From: Sandaracinobacteroides sp041675905
Lineage (GTDB): Bacteria > Pseudomonadota > Alphaproteobacteria > Sphingomonadales > Sphingomonadaceae
Direction of reading: 5' to 3'
Assembly (NCBI GenBank): GCA_041675905.1
Contig: JBAYSX010000016.1
Location: 6,199-70,198 of the forward strand
DNA length: 64,000 bases
Part shown: piece by piece, positions 1-8,336 of the stretch
How positions within the stretch are numbered: the first letter of the stretch is position 1
How the letters are laid out: the number at the start of each line of letters is the position of its first letter
Program-made: the position numbers and the translations under genes
The notes under the pieces: generated by a model
Seen by the model: the letters and a program-made list of their open reading frames with translations, nothing else
What the model was told of the DNA's origin: nothing
The model's database searches: none

Positions 1-170
1 AACTGTGGGAGTCGGCGGGCCTGCCGATCGCGGTGGGCGACAGCTTCGACATCTCCGCCGGATGCGACAAGCGGATCGGCACCTGCATAGCGAAATTCGA
101 TAACGTCCTGAACTTCCGGGGCGAGCCGCACGTGCCCGGCTCTGATTTCCTGCTGGGATATGCGTCATGA
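1..170 (+). CDS. C-terminal end of a DUF2163-type phage tail protein (partial)
   Basis: The frame is open from the window edge to a TGA at 168-170 and gives about 55 residues. The end contains a pattern typical of the C-terminus of DUF2163 proteins (gp13 of gene transfer agents and related siphophages): AGCDKR, a CxxxF segment, then NFRGEPHVPG and a short tail ending GYAS. The stop overlaps the next start as ATGA, and the next gene is NlpC/P60-like, which is the normal order in this tail-tip module. The function is therefore tail-tip assembly. The N-terminus is outside the window. Confidence 0.75.
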   Translation, partial: LWESAGLPIAVGDSFDISAGCDKRIGTCIAKFDNVLNFRGEPHVPGSDFLLGYAS

Positions 171-532
171 TGCGCAATCTCGTGGTTGAAGAGGCACGGC
201 GCTGGATCGGCACTCCCTTCCGGCATCAGGGCGCGGTGCATGGCGCCGGGGCCGATTGCGCCGGGCTGGTGCTTGGCGTGGCGCGCGCCCTGATGCTGAC
301 AGATTACAAGCCTGCCCCATGCAGCCGACAGCCGGCGACGGATGAGCTGGAACGGCATCTGTATCTGGCCGGCTGCACAGGGATTCCGTTGCATATGGGC
401 CGCGCGGGCGATGTGGCGCAGTTCACAATTCCGGGCGGACTGGGCCATATCGGTATCTTTACCGGCGCATCGGTAATCCACGCCTGGCATGCTGCCGGCG
501 CGGTCGTTGAAATGCCGCTGACCGGCGCATGA
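167..532 (+). CDS. NlpC/P60-family phage tail peptidase, probably C-terminally truncated
   Basis: The 121-residue protein starts by an ATGA overlap with the DUF2163 gene. It has the NlpC/P60 core: catalytic Cys31 in the DCAGL motif and the second catalytic residue His94 in LGHIGIF. Such proteins sit at the tail tip and cut peptidoglycan during DNA entry (gp14 of gene transfer agents). Family members are usually about 140-150 residues and end with a further strand after the segment seen here as VVEMPLTGA. The protein stops there and overlaps the next ORF, so it may have lost its last 20-30 residues at a deletion junction. The large tail-tip protein that normally follows is absent. Confidence 0.8.
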   Translation: MMRNLVVEEARRWIGTPFRHQGAVHGAGADCAGLVLGVARALMLTDYKPAPCSRQPATDELERHLYLAGCTGIPLHMGRAGDVAQFTIPGGLGHIGIFTGASVIHAWHAAGAVVEMPLTGA

Positions 533-792
533 AGTGCGGACCTGGTACAAGGATCGGCCGGCTGACGCTGCTGTCGAGTGCCTGTCTGCTGAGCGCGTGC
601 GCGCCGCAAACGCTGGCCGTGCTGCCATCCTTGCCACCGCCACCGGCTGATAGCGTGCAGCCCTGCGAGTGGCCGGCACTGCCCGAACCGCTGACGGCAC
701 GGGCGCTTGAGCTATGGCTGCTGGATGATGCGCGGGCAGACGCGGCATGCGAGGCGCGACGACAGGCACTGGTGGACGCCTGGCCGGATTAA
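529..792 (+). CDS. Small proline-rich lipoprotein, possible o-spanin (Rz1-like)
   Basis: The 87-residue protein has a basic start, a hydrophobic stretch and a lipobox ending at LLSAC (about residues 20-24), then a Pro-rich stretch with PPPP and a charged Ala-rich tail. This is the architecture of small outer-membrane lipoproteins, and phage Rz1-type o-spanins are short proline-rich lipoproteins. It overlaps the preceding gene as ATGA. No i-spanin partner is seen upstream, so the spanin assignment is an inference from architecture and from lying at the end of a phage module. It could be any short lipoprotein. Confidence 0.45.
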   Translation: MKCGPGTRIGRLTLLSSACLLSACAPQTLAVLPSLPPPPADSVQPCEWPALPEPLTARALELWLLDDARADAACEARRQALVDAWPD

Positions 793-1057
793 AGCGAATA
801 TCCCTTCCGTTGCATTTCGACGAATATCAAATAATTACAGATTATTACCAAACAACGCACATGCAAATTTTTGCTAATATTCTTACTATGATCTATACTA
901 TCCACCCGCCATGCTTTTTCTAGATCATAAGTCCGCCATGAACCCGCGCATATTGATCGCTCACAGAGGCCACTTCGCGCTATACAGAGGATTTTCTCCT
1001 GATAATTCCCGTATGAAATTTGCGTAGATTTCAGACCGCATTCCACAGGTACCGTCA

Positions 1058-1831
1058 TTGTTCAGAGAAGAATTTAACAACATTGATAGTTTTTCAACAG
1101 ATATCCTTGATGATTATTCCCAACAATCGTCTATAGTTTTGGATGTGCCATTTGTTCCTACTGACGAGCATGTCGTAGAGGCAATGTTAAACTTGGCAGA
1201 CGTTGGCCCTCAAGACGTACTTTATGATTTGGGCTCAGGGGACGGCCGCGTTCTGATTACAGCAGCAAGAGATCGGGACACACGCGGTGTGGGGGTCGAC
1301 CTTGATCCGCTACGGATCGCGGACGCCATGGAGAGTGCTGCATGGTCTCACGTTGAATATCTTGTCGATTTTATCGAAGACGATATCTTCAATGTTGATT
1401 TCAGTGAGGCTACAGTAGTATTTTTATACCTTTTTCAGTCAGTAAACGTGCAGTTACGGCCTTATATTTTAAGCCAGCTACGCCCTGGGTCCCGCGTTGT
1501 CTCACATGCCTTCGATATGGGTGACTGGAAAGCCGACGATTGTCTCAAGTTGAGCGGTGCCACTATTTACAAATGGATTGTGCCGGCTCAGGTTGCTGGT
1601 GTTTGGGAATGGGCGGGGCCAGACGGCAAACTATACCGGGTTGAGCTCAAGCAAAAATATCAGAGAATAACTGGAAGCGCCTGGCTGGATGGAAAAAAGG
1701 CACATTTAAAAAGTGCCAAGCTATGCGGAGGCCGCCTAGATCTGGAATTAGGCGAAGATACAATAACCCCTCTGAACAGATTCACCCTGAATTTTTCAGA
1801 TAAAAAAATAAGATCTATCATAGCCAAATGA
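1058..1831 (+). CDS. Class I SAM-dependent methyltransferase in AT-rich cargo DNA
   Basis: The protein has 257 residues and begins with TTG at 1058. The Rossmann glycine-rich motif I is visible at residues 56-64 (YDLGSGDGR), followed by an acidic residue at the end of strand 2 in GVGVDLDP and a motif II-like region rich in aspartate. This defines a SAM-binding methyltransferase; the substrate cannot be read. The C-terminal third (about residues 180-257) looks like a separate beta-rich region. The gene and its 265-bp upstream spacer are clearly richer in A+T than all neighbours, with codons unlike the surrounding GC-rich genes, which points to recent transfer. It lies between phage tail remnants and small regulators, like a phage cargo gene. 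Confidence 0.7.
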   Translation: MFREEFNNIDSFSTDILDDYSQQSSIVLDVPFVPTDEHVVEAMLNLADVGPQDVLYDLGSGDGRVLITAARDRDTRGVGVDLDPLRIADAMESAAWSHVEYLVDFIEDDIFNVDFSEATVVFLYLFQSVNVQLRPYILSQLRPGSRVVSHAFDMGDWKADDCLKLSGATIYKWIVPAQVAGVWEWAGPDGKLYRVELKQKYQRITGSAWLDGKKAHLKSAKLCGGRLDLELGEDTITPLNRFTLNFSDKKIRSIIAK

Positions 1832-1995
1832 ACCGTGCCGGATTTTCCTGACTGTTACGGCAGCTGTCAGGATCAGTGGCGCAGGATCTGAAGGACCGCA
1901 ATCGGGCGCAAAACGGGCAATGCGCTTTTGCATCCAACAGCACACATGGACGGCAACCCATAGTCTGCGACGTTTCATTGGGCTAAAGTACCAGT

Positions 1996-2175
1996 ATGGC
2001 CGAACCCTTCACAAGACATCGCCAGCCGTGGCGATCTGATGAGATCCAGAAGCTCCACGTACTTGCAAAGAAGGGCATGGCGCTGAAAGCAATCGCAAAA
2101 GCCCTGACCCGAAGCGAGGAGTCGGTTAAGGACCGTGCCAAGCTCGACGGGCTCAAGATCGCCAAACGGCACTAA
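1996..2175 (+). CDS. Small SANT/Myb-like DNA-binding protein
   Basis: A 59-residue ORF (ATG at 1996, TAA at 2173-2175). It begins with a Trp-containing segment (PWRSDEIQKL) and continues as a helical repeat with KAIAKALTRSEESVKDRAK, which resembles the SANT/Myb-type helix-turn-helix seen in small accessory-genome proteins of sphingomonads and rhizobia. It would bind DNA; no target is known. The next gene is a zinc-finger protein on the same strand 166 nt downstream. Assignment rests on motif appearance only. Confidence 0.5.
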   Translation: MAEPFTRHRQPWRSDEIQKLHVLAKKGMALKAIAKALTRSEESVKDRAKLDGLKIAKRH

Positions 2176-2341
2176 GCGAATAGCAAATTATGGGTCCGTG
2201 ATAGAGGCGCGGAGCATTTATAATTGGGCGGCTGGCTGCCATTAGCTCGCGGCGCTTCGAGCCTTGCCCAAAGGCCGACGATTGAATCGGGTACATGCAA
2301 TTCCCAGATCCTGCCTGATGTTAAGCGCAAAGGAAATCGAC

Positions 2342-2605
2342 ATGGCCGGTGGATGGTCACGCGATGGTGCGGTGCAGGACCAGATCGACGATACAATCAA
2401 TGATGCCGTCCGCGCAGCTCGGGCGCGCATGCACACCGGGGATGGCAGCGATCAATGTGAAGATTGCGGGGATCGCATCCCTAACCTGCGACGCGAGGCG
2501 CTACCGGGTGTCCGTACCTGTGTGCGTTGCCAGAGCGAACGCGACAAGGCGGTGGTTCATTCCAGCATCAATCGGCGTGGAAGCAAGGACAGCCAGTTGC
2601 GGTGA
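2342..2605 (+). CDS. DksA/TraR-type C4 zinc-finger protein
   Basis: An 87-residue protein starting at ATG 2342 with an AAGGA ribosome binding site 7 nt upstream. Two CxxC pairs (CEDCGDRIP and CVRCQSE) separated by about 17 residues, with the sequence RREALPGVRTC between them, are the hallmark of the DksA/TraR C4 zinc finger. An acidic and Ala/Arg helical segment precedes it, as in short TraR forms carried by phages and plasmids. Such proteins bind the RNA polymerase secondary channel and alter promoter selection. The size and position next to phage remnants favour a mobile-element TraR-like protein rather than the housekeeping DksA. Confidence 0.8.
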   Translation: MAGGWSRDGAVQDQIDDTINDAVRAARARMHTGDGSDQCEDCGDRIPNLRREALPGVRTCVRCQSERDKAVVHSSINRRGSKDSQLR

Positions 2606-2742
2606 AGCCGGACCGACTGCGCGGCTATATCGGCCAACATTTTGGGCGTTCCCCATGGCTGTCGAAACCATTGAAACTTGCCATCCCTTCACTGGCCCGG
2701 CGCCGGGGCTTCGCGTGCATTCCTGGCGGGGTCCAGTTCGGT

Positions 2743-3168
2743 TCACTCAGACGTCGGCAACAAATCCGGATTCCAGACAATTTCCCACAGATGACCGTCG
2801 GGGTCTCGAAAATAACCGGCGTAGCCGCCGTAGAAAGTCGGCTGCGGGTTTTTGACAACTTCGGCGCCAGCCCGGCGCGCTGCCTCAACGATTTGATCGA
2901 CCTCGCGACGATCCAGAACGTTGTGTCCTATTGTGAAGGCAGTCGAGGATATCGGCTCCTTCGGCAGTCCGGTGTCGTGGACAATATCATCCTGCGCCCA
3001 GATCGCGAGCTTCAAACCGCCGGACAGGTCGAAGAACCCAACAGCGCCGTGTTCAAATTCGCGACCGATGATGCCTTCGGTGGGGAGGCCAAGTCCCCCC
3101 CGATAGAAAGCCAGCGATCGTTCGAGGTCTGCTACGCCCAGTGTTACGACGGAGATGCTCGGCTTCAT
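2743..3168 (-). CDS. VOC (glyoxalase/bleomycin resistance fold) family protein
   Basis: A 141-residue protein. The start at 3168 is chosen because a GGAAGGG sequence lies 7 nt upstream; an ATG six bases earlier sits too close to it. The pattern VVTLGVADLERSLAFYRGGLG at the N-terminus and YFRDPDGHLWEIVWNP at the C-terminus are the two signature ends of the vicinal oxygen chelate fold. The metal ligand candidates are the Glu of LWEIV and earlier residues. These proteins are lyases, dioxygenases or resistance proteins, and the substrate cannot be told from sequence. It stands alone, opposite to its upstream neighbours. Confidence 0.8.
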   Translation of the reverse strand: MKPSISVVTLGVADLERSLAFYRGGLGLPTEGIIGREFEHGAVGFFDLSGGLKLAIWAQDDIVHDTGLPKEPISSTAFTIGHNVLDRREVDQIVEAARRAGAEVVKNPQPTFYGGYAGYFRDPDGHLWEIVWNPDLLPTSE

Positions 3169-3423
3169 GACCATACCCTTCCTATCGACGCCGGCACCCT
3201 GGTAGTCCTGGGCCGCTACGAATGTAGCGGAAGGACCCGCGAAGCGAGGGTCGGGCCAACCTTACCGCACCTGTTTTACACGAAAGAAAAATACCCATCT
3301 GAACAAAGCACCTCAATGTTGAACTCGGCGACATACCGGCCGTTCGCGAGTTCCAATCATTCCGTCGATAGCTGCCCTACGTTCACGCCGAACCAATGGC
3401 GGTAACTGATCGACAGCGCGCAT

Positions 3424-4239
3424 TCATGCCGAGCATTGATCGATGAAGCAGTGGTTATTGTGCCAATCGAGAAAATCTGGATCCGGATCGAACCGGATCG
3501 CGGGCCGTAATGATGCTTGCTCGAACTGCTGAAAATAGTTCCGTGTCTCCGGGCTCTGGCTTTCGCGCAGTCTTCGCGAGACGTGTACACGTCGACTTCG
3601 ATCAACGGTGATTAACCCGCTATCGAAGGCTCGGTCGAGCGTGGCCGACAGAAGAAGGCCGTTAGCCGGATTATGCCGGTTATGGGTGTCTTTGCCCCAA
3701 GGCTTGATGTGACTGGCCGTCAGCAGGCGAGATTCGGCGATGCCGGTGATGCAGCAGGTTGCTTCGTAGTTGGCCAGTACTGCCCGACGGAAAAAATCCT
3801 GCCCTACCCGCTGATTGACCAATGCCTGGGTTGTCGACACGCCTCGATAAGGCTCAAACCGGAATTCAGAGGCTGTGTTTTCGAGCCGGTTGTGCGGCAG
3901 CGCGAACTCACCCTGTTCGACCTGCACGGCCCACATTCTCTCCGCGCGGGCGACTAGGTCTCTCCAATCCTGGCCGAACTTGGCAAAGGTTGCGCGGTCC
4001 AGTGACGATGCTCCAGCCAAGCCCTTGCGCCCGCTTTCGGTTATCTTTGGGTCTAAGCTGGCAAAGTTGCACAGCTTCATCGCGACCGAGCCACTTGAGC
4101 GGCCAAGCGCCGCAGCAAGCTGTTGGACTTCCGGATTGCCAGAATGCAGCTTGCCGAACGGGAGTTGGAAATAGAGGTAGAGCGCGAGGATCGTCTCCTC
4201 CTCGCTCCACCGCCTCCGCATGCTGCCTGCATCCCCCAT
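3424..4239 (-). CDS. HNH endonuclease
   Basis: The frame is open from 4392, but the first 50 codons read like noncoding sequence, so the start is placed at ATG 4239 (271 residues); ATG 4221 is also possible. The C-terminal half carries an HNH module: a CCITG segment, ASHIKPW with the central His, HNxxNGLLLSATLDRAFD with the Asn, and GLITVD after it. The N-terminal half is helical and contains a segment like a small DNA-binding domain (AAALGRSSGSVAMKLCNF). Proteins of this layout are stand-alone nucleases common in defence islands. It is followed divergently by a Fic gene and then a Septu pair, which supports a defence or mobile-element context. The biological target is unknown. Confidence 0.75.
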   Translation of the reverse strand: MGDAGSMRRRWSEEETILALYLYFQLPFGKLHSGNPEVQQLAAALGRSSGSVAMKLCNFASLDPKITESGRKGLAGASSLDRATFAKFGQDWRDLVARAERMWAVQVEQGEFALPHNRLENTASEFRFEPYRGVSTTQALVNQRVGQDFFRRAVLANYEATCCITGIAESRLLTASHIKPWGKDTHNRHNPANGLLLSATLDRAFDSGLITVDRSRRVHVSRRLRESQSPETRNYFQQFEQASLRPAIRFDPDPDFLDWHNNHCFIDQCSA

Positions 4240-4490
4240 GACAACTTTGTGGGCGAAGCCGACCAGGGGCGCAAGAGGCCCGCGACTTTGTCTATCTCTA
4301 CTGGCCCCAGCGAAGCTCTTTCGCCAAAAGATTCGGTCATACTCAGGCGAAGTGCCCGTCTGCCAAAGCTTGCCGTAGGAAGTCATCGCCATCGCTGCGT
4401 GACCGGACGCAAAGTGGTCGCCGTCCAGGGGCGGGGGAAGTAAGCATCTGCTCGATCCCTCGCTCCCTCTGAAACGGGATGCATCAGCGG

Positions 4491-4588
4491 ATTTGATGAT
4501 CGCCTGTGAACATCAATGCGGCTTGATGTAGACATAACCCTGTTTTGCGATCATCAAATGATTTAGCTGTCGATAGACGATCATCAAA
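4491..4588. promoter_or_regulatory. Iterated 11-13 bp sites upstream of the Fic gene
   Basis: ATTTGATGATCGC at 4491-4503 is exactly inverted at 4547-4559, and the core CGATCATCAAA recurs at 4578-4588, 30 bp after its previous copy. The three copies end 41 nt before the chosen Fic start. Such spacing suggests an operator. The Fic protein has a C-terminal winged-helix-like region, so autoregulation is plausible but unproven. Confidence 0.55.
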
Positions 4589-4628
4589 GTCCGGGCGTGA
4601 CTCCCTCTCACCCGCTCAAGATTGCCTG

Positions 4629-5840
4629 ATGGAGATACCATTGCCTGTTGCCTACCATGAAGGACGCTTTCCACCTGCTGCGCTCGATCTGGGCGCCTTG
4701 TTCCCGCTGGTCGGGCCCGCCAATGCCGCGATTGCACGGTATGAAGGCGTGCTCTCGGGCATTCCGAATCCCGACATCTTGCTGTCGCCATTGACCGCCC
4801 GCGAAGCTGTGCTCTCCAGCAAGATCGAGGGGACGCAGGTGACGCTGGGCGAGGTGCTGGAATATGAGGCGCAGGGGCATTTGCTGGACGAGAGCACGCC
4901 CAGGAAGGCCGACGCACGCGAAGTATTGAACTACCGCGCCGCCTTGAGGGAGGCGGAAAGCCTGATGGCGCAAATTCCCCTGTCCCAGCGGCTCATCAAA
5001 GCCACCCATCGTGTGCTGATGGATGGCGTCCGGGGCCGCCACAAGGATCCCGGCGAATACCGCCGGATTCCGAACTGGATCGGGCCGGAAGGCTGTGCCA
5101 TCGAGCAGGCGCGCTTCGTGCCGCCCGGTGCTGACCACATCGACAGCGCCATGGCGGACTGGGAGGCCTATATTCATGCCGATGCTCCTGACCGACTGGT
5201 GCAACTGGCCATCGCTCATGCCGAGTTTGAGTCGATCCATCCGTTTCTCGACGGTAACGGGCGCATCGGACGGCTGATCATCCCGCTGTTCCTATATGCC
5301 CACGGCTTACTCTCGCGGCCCAACTTCTATCTCTCGGAATATCTCGAAGCCAATCGCGACGAATATTACGACCGCATGCTCGCCATCTCCCGCGATGACG
5401 ACTGGAGCGGCTGGGCAGCCTTCTTCCTGCGCGGTATCATTGCCCAGGCCGAAGCCAATACCCGCAAAGCACAGGCGATACTGGCCCTTCATCAGGAAAA
5501 GCGGGATTGGGTGGTGGAAATCACCCGTTCGCAATATGCCGTGCGTGCTCTCGACTGGATCTTCCAGCGCCCGATCTTTCAGACGCCGGATTTCATAGCC
5601 TCAGCCCAGATTCCGCCGGCAACGGCGCGAAAGATCATCCGTGACCTGCGCGACAATGGCCTGCTGCGCGAACTGGTGCCGGCAGCGGGGCGGGCACCGG
5701 CGACTTTCGTTTTCTCTGAACTGCTGAACATCGCCGAAGGACGGGAAGCCTTTGGATCGCAACCGCCGACATATCAGACGTTGCGGGGCCAAAGCCTCGT
5801 CGAAAGCTGCGGGCCAGACGTGTTGGAAACTGCGACGTAG
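4629..5840 (+). CDS. Fic-family protein (AMPylation domain) with N-terminal inhibitory helix
   Basis: A 403-residue protein. The start at ATG 4629 is chosen because family members begin just here (MEIPLPVAYHEGRF); the upstream extension is not conserved-looking. An inhibitory motif of the S/TxxxEG type is at residues 63-69 (SSKIEGT), making this a class II Fic protein with cis inhibition. The Fic signature HPFLDGNGRIGR starts at His204. The C-terminal 100 residues, after KTRSQYAV-like helical sequence, resemble a winged helix. Fic proteins transfer AMP to target proteins; the target here is unknown. It may regulate itself through the iterated sites upstream. It could act as a toxin or in stress response within this accessory region. 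Confidence 0.88.
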   Translation: MEIPLPVAYHEGRFPPAALDLGALFPLVGPANAAIARYEGVLSGIPNPDILLSPLTAREAVLSSKIEGTQVTLGEVLEYEAQGHLLDESTPRKADAREVLNYRAALREAESLMAQIPLSQRLIKATHRVLMDGVRGRHKDPGEYRRIPNWIGPEGCAIEQARFVPPGADHIDSAMADWEAYIHADAPDRLVQLAIAHAEFESIHPFLDGNGRIGRLIIPLFLYAHGLLSRPNFYLSEYLEANRDEYYDRMLAISRDDDWSGWAAFFLRGIIAQAEANTRKAQAILALHQEKRDWVVEITRSQYAVRALDWIFQRPIFQTPDFIASAQIPPATARKIIRDLRDNGLLRELVPAAGRAPATFVFSELLNIAEGREAFGSQPPTYQTLRGQSLVESCGPDVLETAT

Positions 5841-6019
5841 CCGCCACCAACTCGCCAAACGCTGTCGATGGCAGTTTTTCTTTCGGAGTCCGGAGCGTTG
5901 TTTCAGCCTTTTCTAGGCCCGGCGCAGCAACCAGACAACAAGAGAAGACGACCTGCGACCAAATTGCAATCGACATGCTCACGCATATCCTGACCAGCAT
6001 TGACCCGGATTGTGGAGTG

Positions 6020-6709
6020 TCAGTTGGTTTTCTCTAAAAAATGTTTGATGGTTGTAGCGTAAGGATCCCACCGAGTATATTCCACTTCACTTTGAAGATA
6101 TTTGAGACGGTCACCCTTAGACCATGAGGACAATACCTCCAGGTCATCCCGAAAACGCTGCTTGTAGGCCTCCAGAGCCTTGCGCCGAGCTCCGGGAAGT
6201 GAGCTCTCATTCAAACCGAATACGCGAATGGTTTCCGTAGCGACCTCTCTGTCTTCCACAGACAATCCTTCTCTGGCACGCACCTGGCCAGAAGAATGAA
6301 AGTACAGATAGTGCTCGGGGTCGCACTCATCCGGCTTGATCAATTGATCAGGGTTATAAGCACTAGATTGGGGACGATCCTTGTAGTGGCCACAGTATCC
6401 TTTGGAGTCGCAGACCATGAAAAGGTTGCCCCATTCAAATGTTAAGTCAGGATAATGATGGGAGCCCTTACGACGAAAATGTTCAATGTGACCATGAGAG
6501 CGGATGATATCTTCGCAATAGGCGCAGCGCACACTATATTCTGTACAATCCGCCGGTACAGGCCGGCCCTGAAAACGAGAAAGCGCCCCGCGAATCTGAT
6601 TCTTACAGCAACCTTGCAAATCGTCCCACTTCTGGGTTCTGCAGTCATGCTCTGCCAGACACTCCGGAGTATCAACCGCAGATCGATCCAGCTTGTGCAT
6701 ACCACTCAA
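6020..6709 (-). CDS. ptuB: Septu defence HNH nuclease PtuB
   Basis: A 229-residue protein. It has a zinc-binding HNH module: CAYC at residues 62-65, HIEHFRRKG at 74-82, WGNLF at 93-97, and a second Cys/His set C100, C106, H108. This arrangement matches PtuB of Septu (TIGR02646-like HNH proteins). Its start overlaps the stop of the upstream ATPase gene as ATGA, so the two are translationally coupled. In Septu, PtuA and PtuB form a complex that blocks phage growth through nucleic acid cleavage by PtuB. It is the last gene of the operon; a Fic gene converges on it from the other side with about 180 nt between. Confidence 0.85.
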   Translation of the reverse strand: MSGMHKLDRSAVDTPECLAEHDCRTQKWDDLQGCCKNQIRGALSRFQGRPVPADCTEYSVRCAYCEDIIRSHGHIEHFRRKGSHHYPDLTFEWGNLFMVCDSKGYCGHYKDRPQSSAYNPDQLIKPDECDPEHYLYFHSSGQVRAREGLSVEDREVATETIRVFGLNESSLPGARRKALEAYKQRFRDDLEVLSSWSKGDRLKYLQSEVEYTRWDPYATTIKHFLEKTN

Positions 6710-8046
6710 CCCCCAGATCTATCCTTGCTTAACTTGAAGGCCTGAAACCGGATCAGGCGATCAGCATTGAGCATCACTGGGTGTTGTTGTCTGTAACGCT
6801 CCACGAGTTTCTGACGCAGAACCTTCCCCTCTGGGCTTTCATGAGAACCAGACTCAATCATGGCTATGTAGTCGGAAACCCATCCAGCTTCTTCTACGGG
6901 AGGGACGGGATCAACTCCCATGATGTCATTCAGAGCAACCGCGCTCTCCATCCCCTTCACTTCCTGGGCCGGGTGAACAGCGTGCCATTCGCCATCAGTC
7001 TCCCGAAAAACCACCCGGATATGCTTGCTTTCCACCGTGGATAACACCTGGGGGCTATGCGTGCTGACGATAAACTGCATTTGCGGAAAAGCCCGGCGTA
7101 GCGCAGTAATAATGCGCTGCTGCCAGGCAGGGTGCAGGTGCAGATCGATTTCATCGATCAGGATGATGCCTTTTGTCTGTTTGGCCGCCTTATCACCAAG
7201 CTGCCCGTTGAGTCGTGCACACCGGAACGCCATATCTGCTGTCAGGGAAATTACGGCACGTACACCATCACTTAACAGGCTCAGGGGCAGTAAGCCGTGA
7301 TCTGAGTGGGACATAGCCAGATCATCCAGCGCGATGCTGTAGTCAAAGTTCGTCCATTCTTCGTCGGCCATGACCTCGTTCACTGCGTCCCTGATACACT
7401 TTAGTCGCGCCTCTAAATTGGTGAGTTCTGCGCTGTTTTTTCCCTGTTGCTGCTGCTGAAGCACTGCGTAAGTGGCCTTACGCAGCCATTGTTGCAGCTG
7501 GATATAGTTGGATGAGGGCGAAAGACAATCTTCGTAGCCCATGGTGCGGCTTTCCGTTAACACTCCCTGCCGCATGGTGTTCTTGTGGTTGCGCCACAAC
7601 CGACTTGAACTGTAGTAGGAAATAAGAGGGAGTTCAGTGCTGGCATCTTTTCTCAGTTTTTCCTGGAGATCTTTTCCCCACTTAATAAGTGACGCCGCTT
7701 CTTTTGTTGTAGTTCTGCTTTTAGATGTCAGCAAGGCTCTTTGCCATTGAATGGAAGGGTCTAACAACTCAGCCTTAATTGTAACAGGAAATATTTGTTC
7801 GTTCTCGTAACTGTCGCCTATCCTATTGTAACGGGCATCACTTTGCTCGATATGTTTTGATCTTCCATTATCAAACGCCCCGACAAAAGGTCCGAATGCA
7901 GCCGCGATGGCTTCCAGAATGGTGGTCTTGCCCTGTCCATTGCGGGCGGCAATAACGGTCAGATCCGGGTCGAAATCAATCTCGAATTCGGGAAAACGCC
8001 GGTAGTTGGTCAGCCACAGTCGGGTCAGGTTCAGCTTATGGATCAT
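6706..8046 (-). CDS. ptuA: Septu defence ATPase PtuA
   Basis: A 446-residue SMC/ABC-type ATPase. Walker A is at residues 34-42 (AARNGQGKT), right after a short N-terminal strand pair (LWLTNYRRF) typical of RecF/OLD/PtuA proteins. Walker B with the catalytic Glu is at 295-299 (ILIDE), followed by the His switch in STHSPQVL at about 328. The middle region is helical and would dimerise. It overlaps ptuB by 4 nt, and its own start overlaps the stop of an upstream ORF by 4 nt. PtuA also occurs in retron Ec78-type systems with the same PtuB partner, but no reverse transcriptase is present here. The function is phage sensing and control of the nuclease. Confidence 0.88.
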   Translation of the reverse strand: MIHKLNLTRLWLTNYRRFPEFEIDFDPDLTVIAARNGQGKTTILEAIAAAFGPFVGAFDNGRSKHIEQSDARYNRIGDSYENEQIFPVTIKAELLDPSIQWQRALLTSKSRTTTKEAASLIKWGKDLQEKLRKDASTELPLISYYSSSRLWRNHKNTMRQGVLTESRTMGYEDCLSPSSNYIQLQQWLRKATYAVLQQQQQGKNSAELTNLEARLKCIRDAVNEVMADEEWTNFDYSIALDDLAMSHSDHGLLPLSLLSDGVRAVISLTADMAFRCARLNGQLGDKAAKQTKGIILIDEIDLHLHPAWQQRIITALRRAFPQMQFIVSTHSPQVLSTVESKHIRVVFRETDGEWHAVHPAQEVKGMESAVALNDIMGVDPVPPVEEAGWVSDYIAMIESGSHESPEGKVLRQKLVERYRQQHPVMLNADRLIRFQAFKLSKDRSGG

Positions 8047-8336
8047 TGGCTTGTCTCTGGGATGCTTGCTTTGGAAAGCAGATCTGCAAGGTCGTAGTTG
8101 ATACTAGCTACACCAAAATTCGGCTCGTTGGTGAAGGGTTTACGGAGGTGGAATGCCCCTTCGTAGCTGTCGCCATCCACAATCACAATGGCCAATATGA
8201 CTGGCCTGCCTGGGTTTGAACCGCACGGGATTCCCATGTGCGATGTCGACCGACTACAGCGCCGCGTTGTGCAGAGCAGCTTTTCTCTCCAACAAATCCA
8301 CCCATATTTGACGAGTCCCATCGTGATAACGGTCAA
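8043..8336 (-). pseudogene. Remnant of a first cistron of the Septu operon
   Basis: The open frame has 97 codons with a TTG at 8336, but only the last 50 or so residues look like real protein (from about ILAIVIVDGDSYEGAF to SIPETSQ). They end in a TGA that overlaps the ptuA start as ATGA. This coupling indicates a true upstream gene whose 5' part has been replaced near 8200; the N-terminal 45 codons read like unrelated DNA. I do not recognise the family. It could be the end of a third Septu-associated component. It could also be a spurious extension of the operon leader. Confidence 0.4.

Noticed and set aside
8190..8235. A tRNA-like T-loop (GGTTCAAACC on the minus strand) upstream of ptuA
   Set aside because: The flanking bases do not pair as a T-stem and no acceptor or anticodon arm can be drawn, so it is not a tRNA or a clear att copy of tRNA-Tyr.
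8046..8336. A retron (msr/msd RNA plus reverse transcriptase) with PtuA/PtuB as effector
   Set aside because: No reverse transcriptase motif (such as YADD) and no long inverted repeat is present upstream of ptuA.
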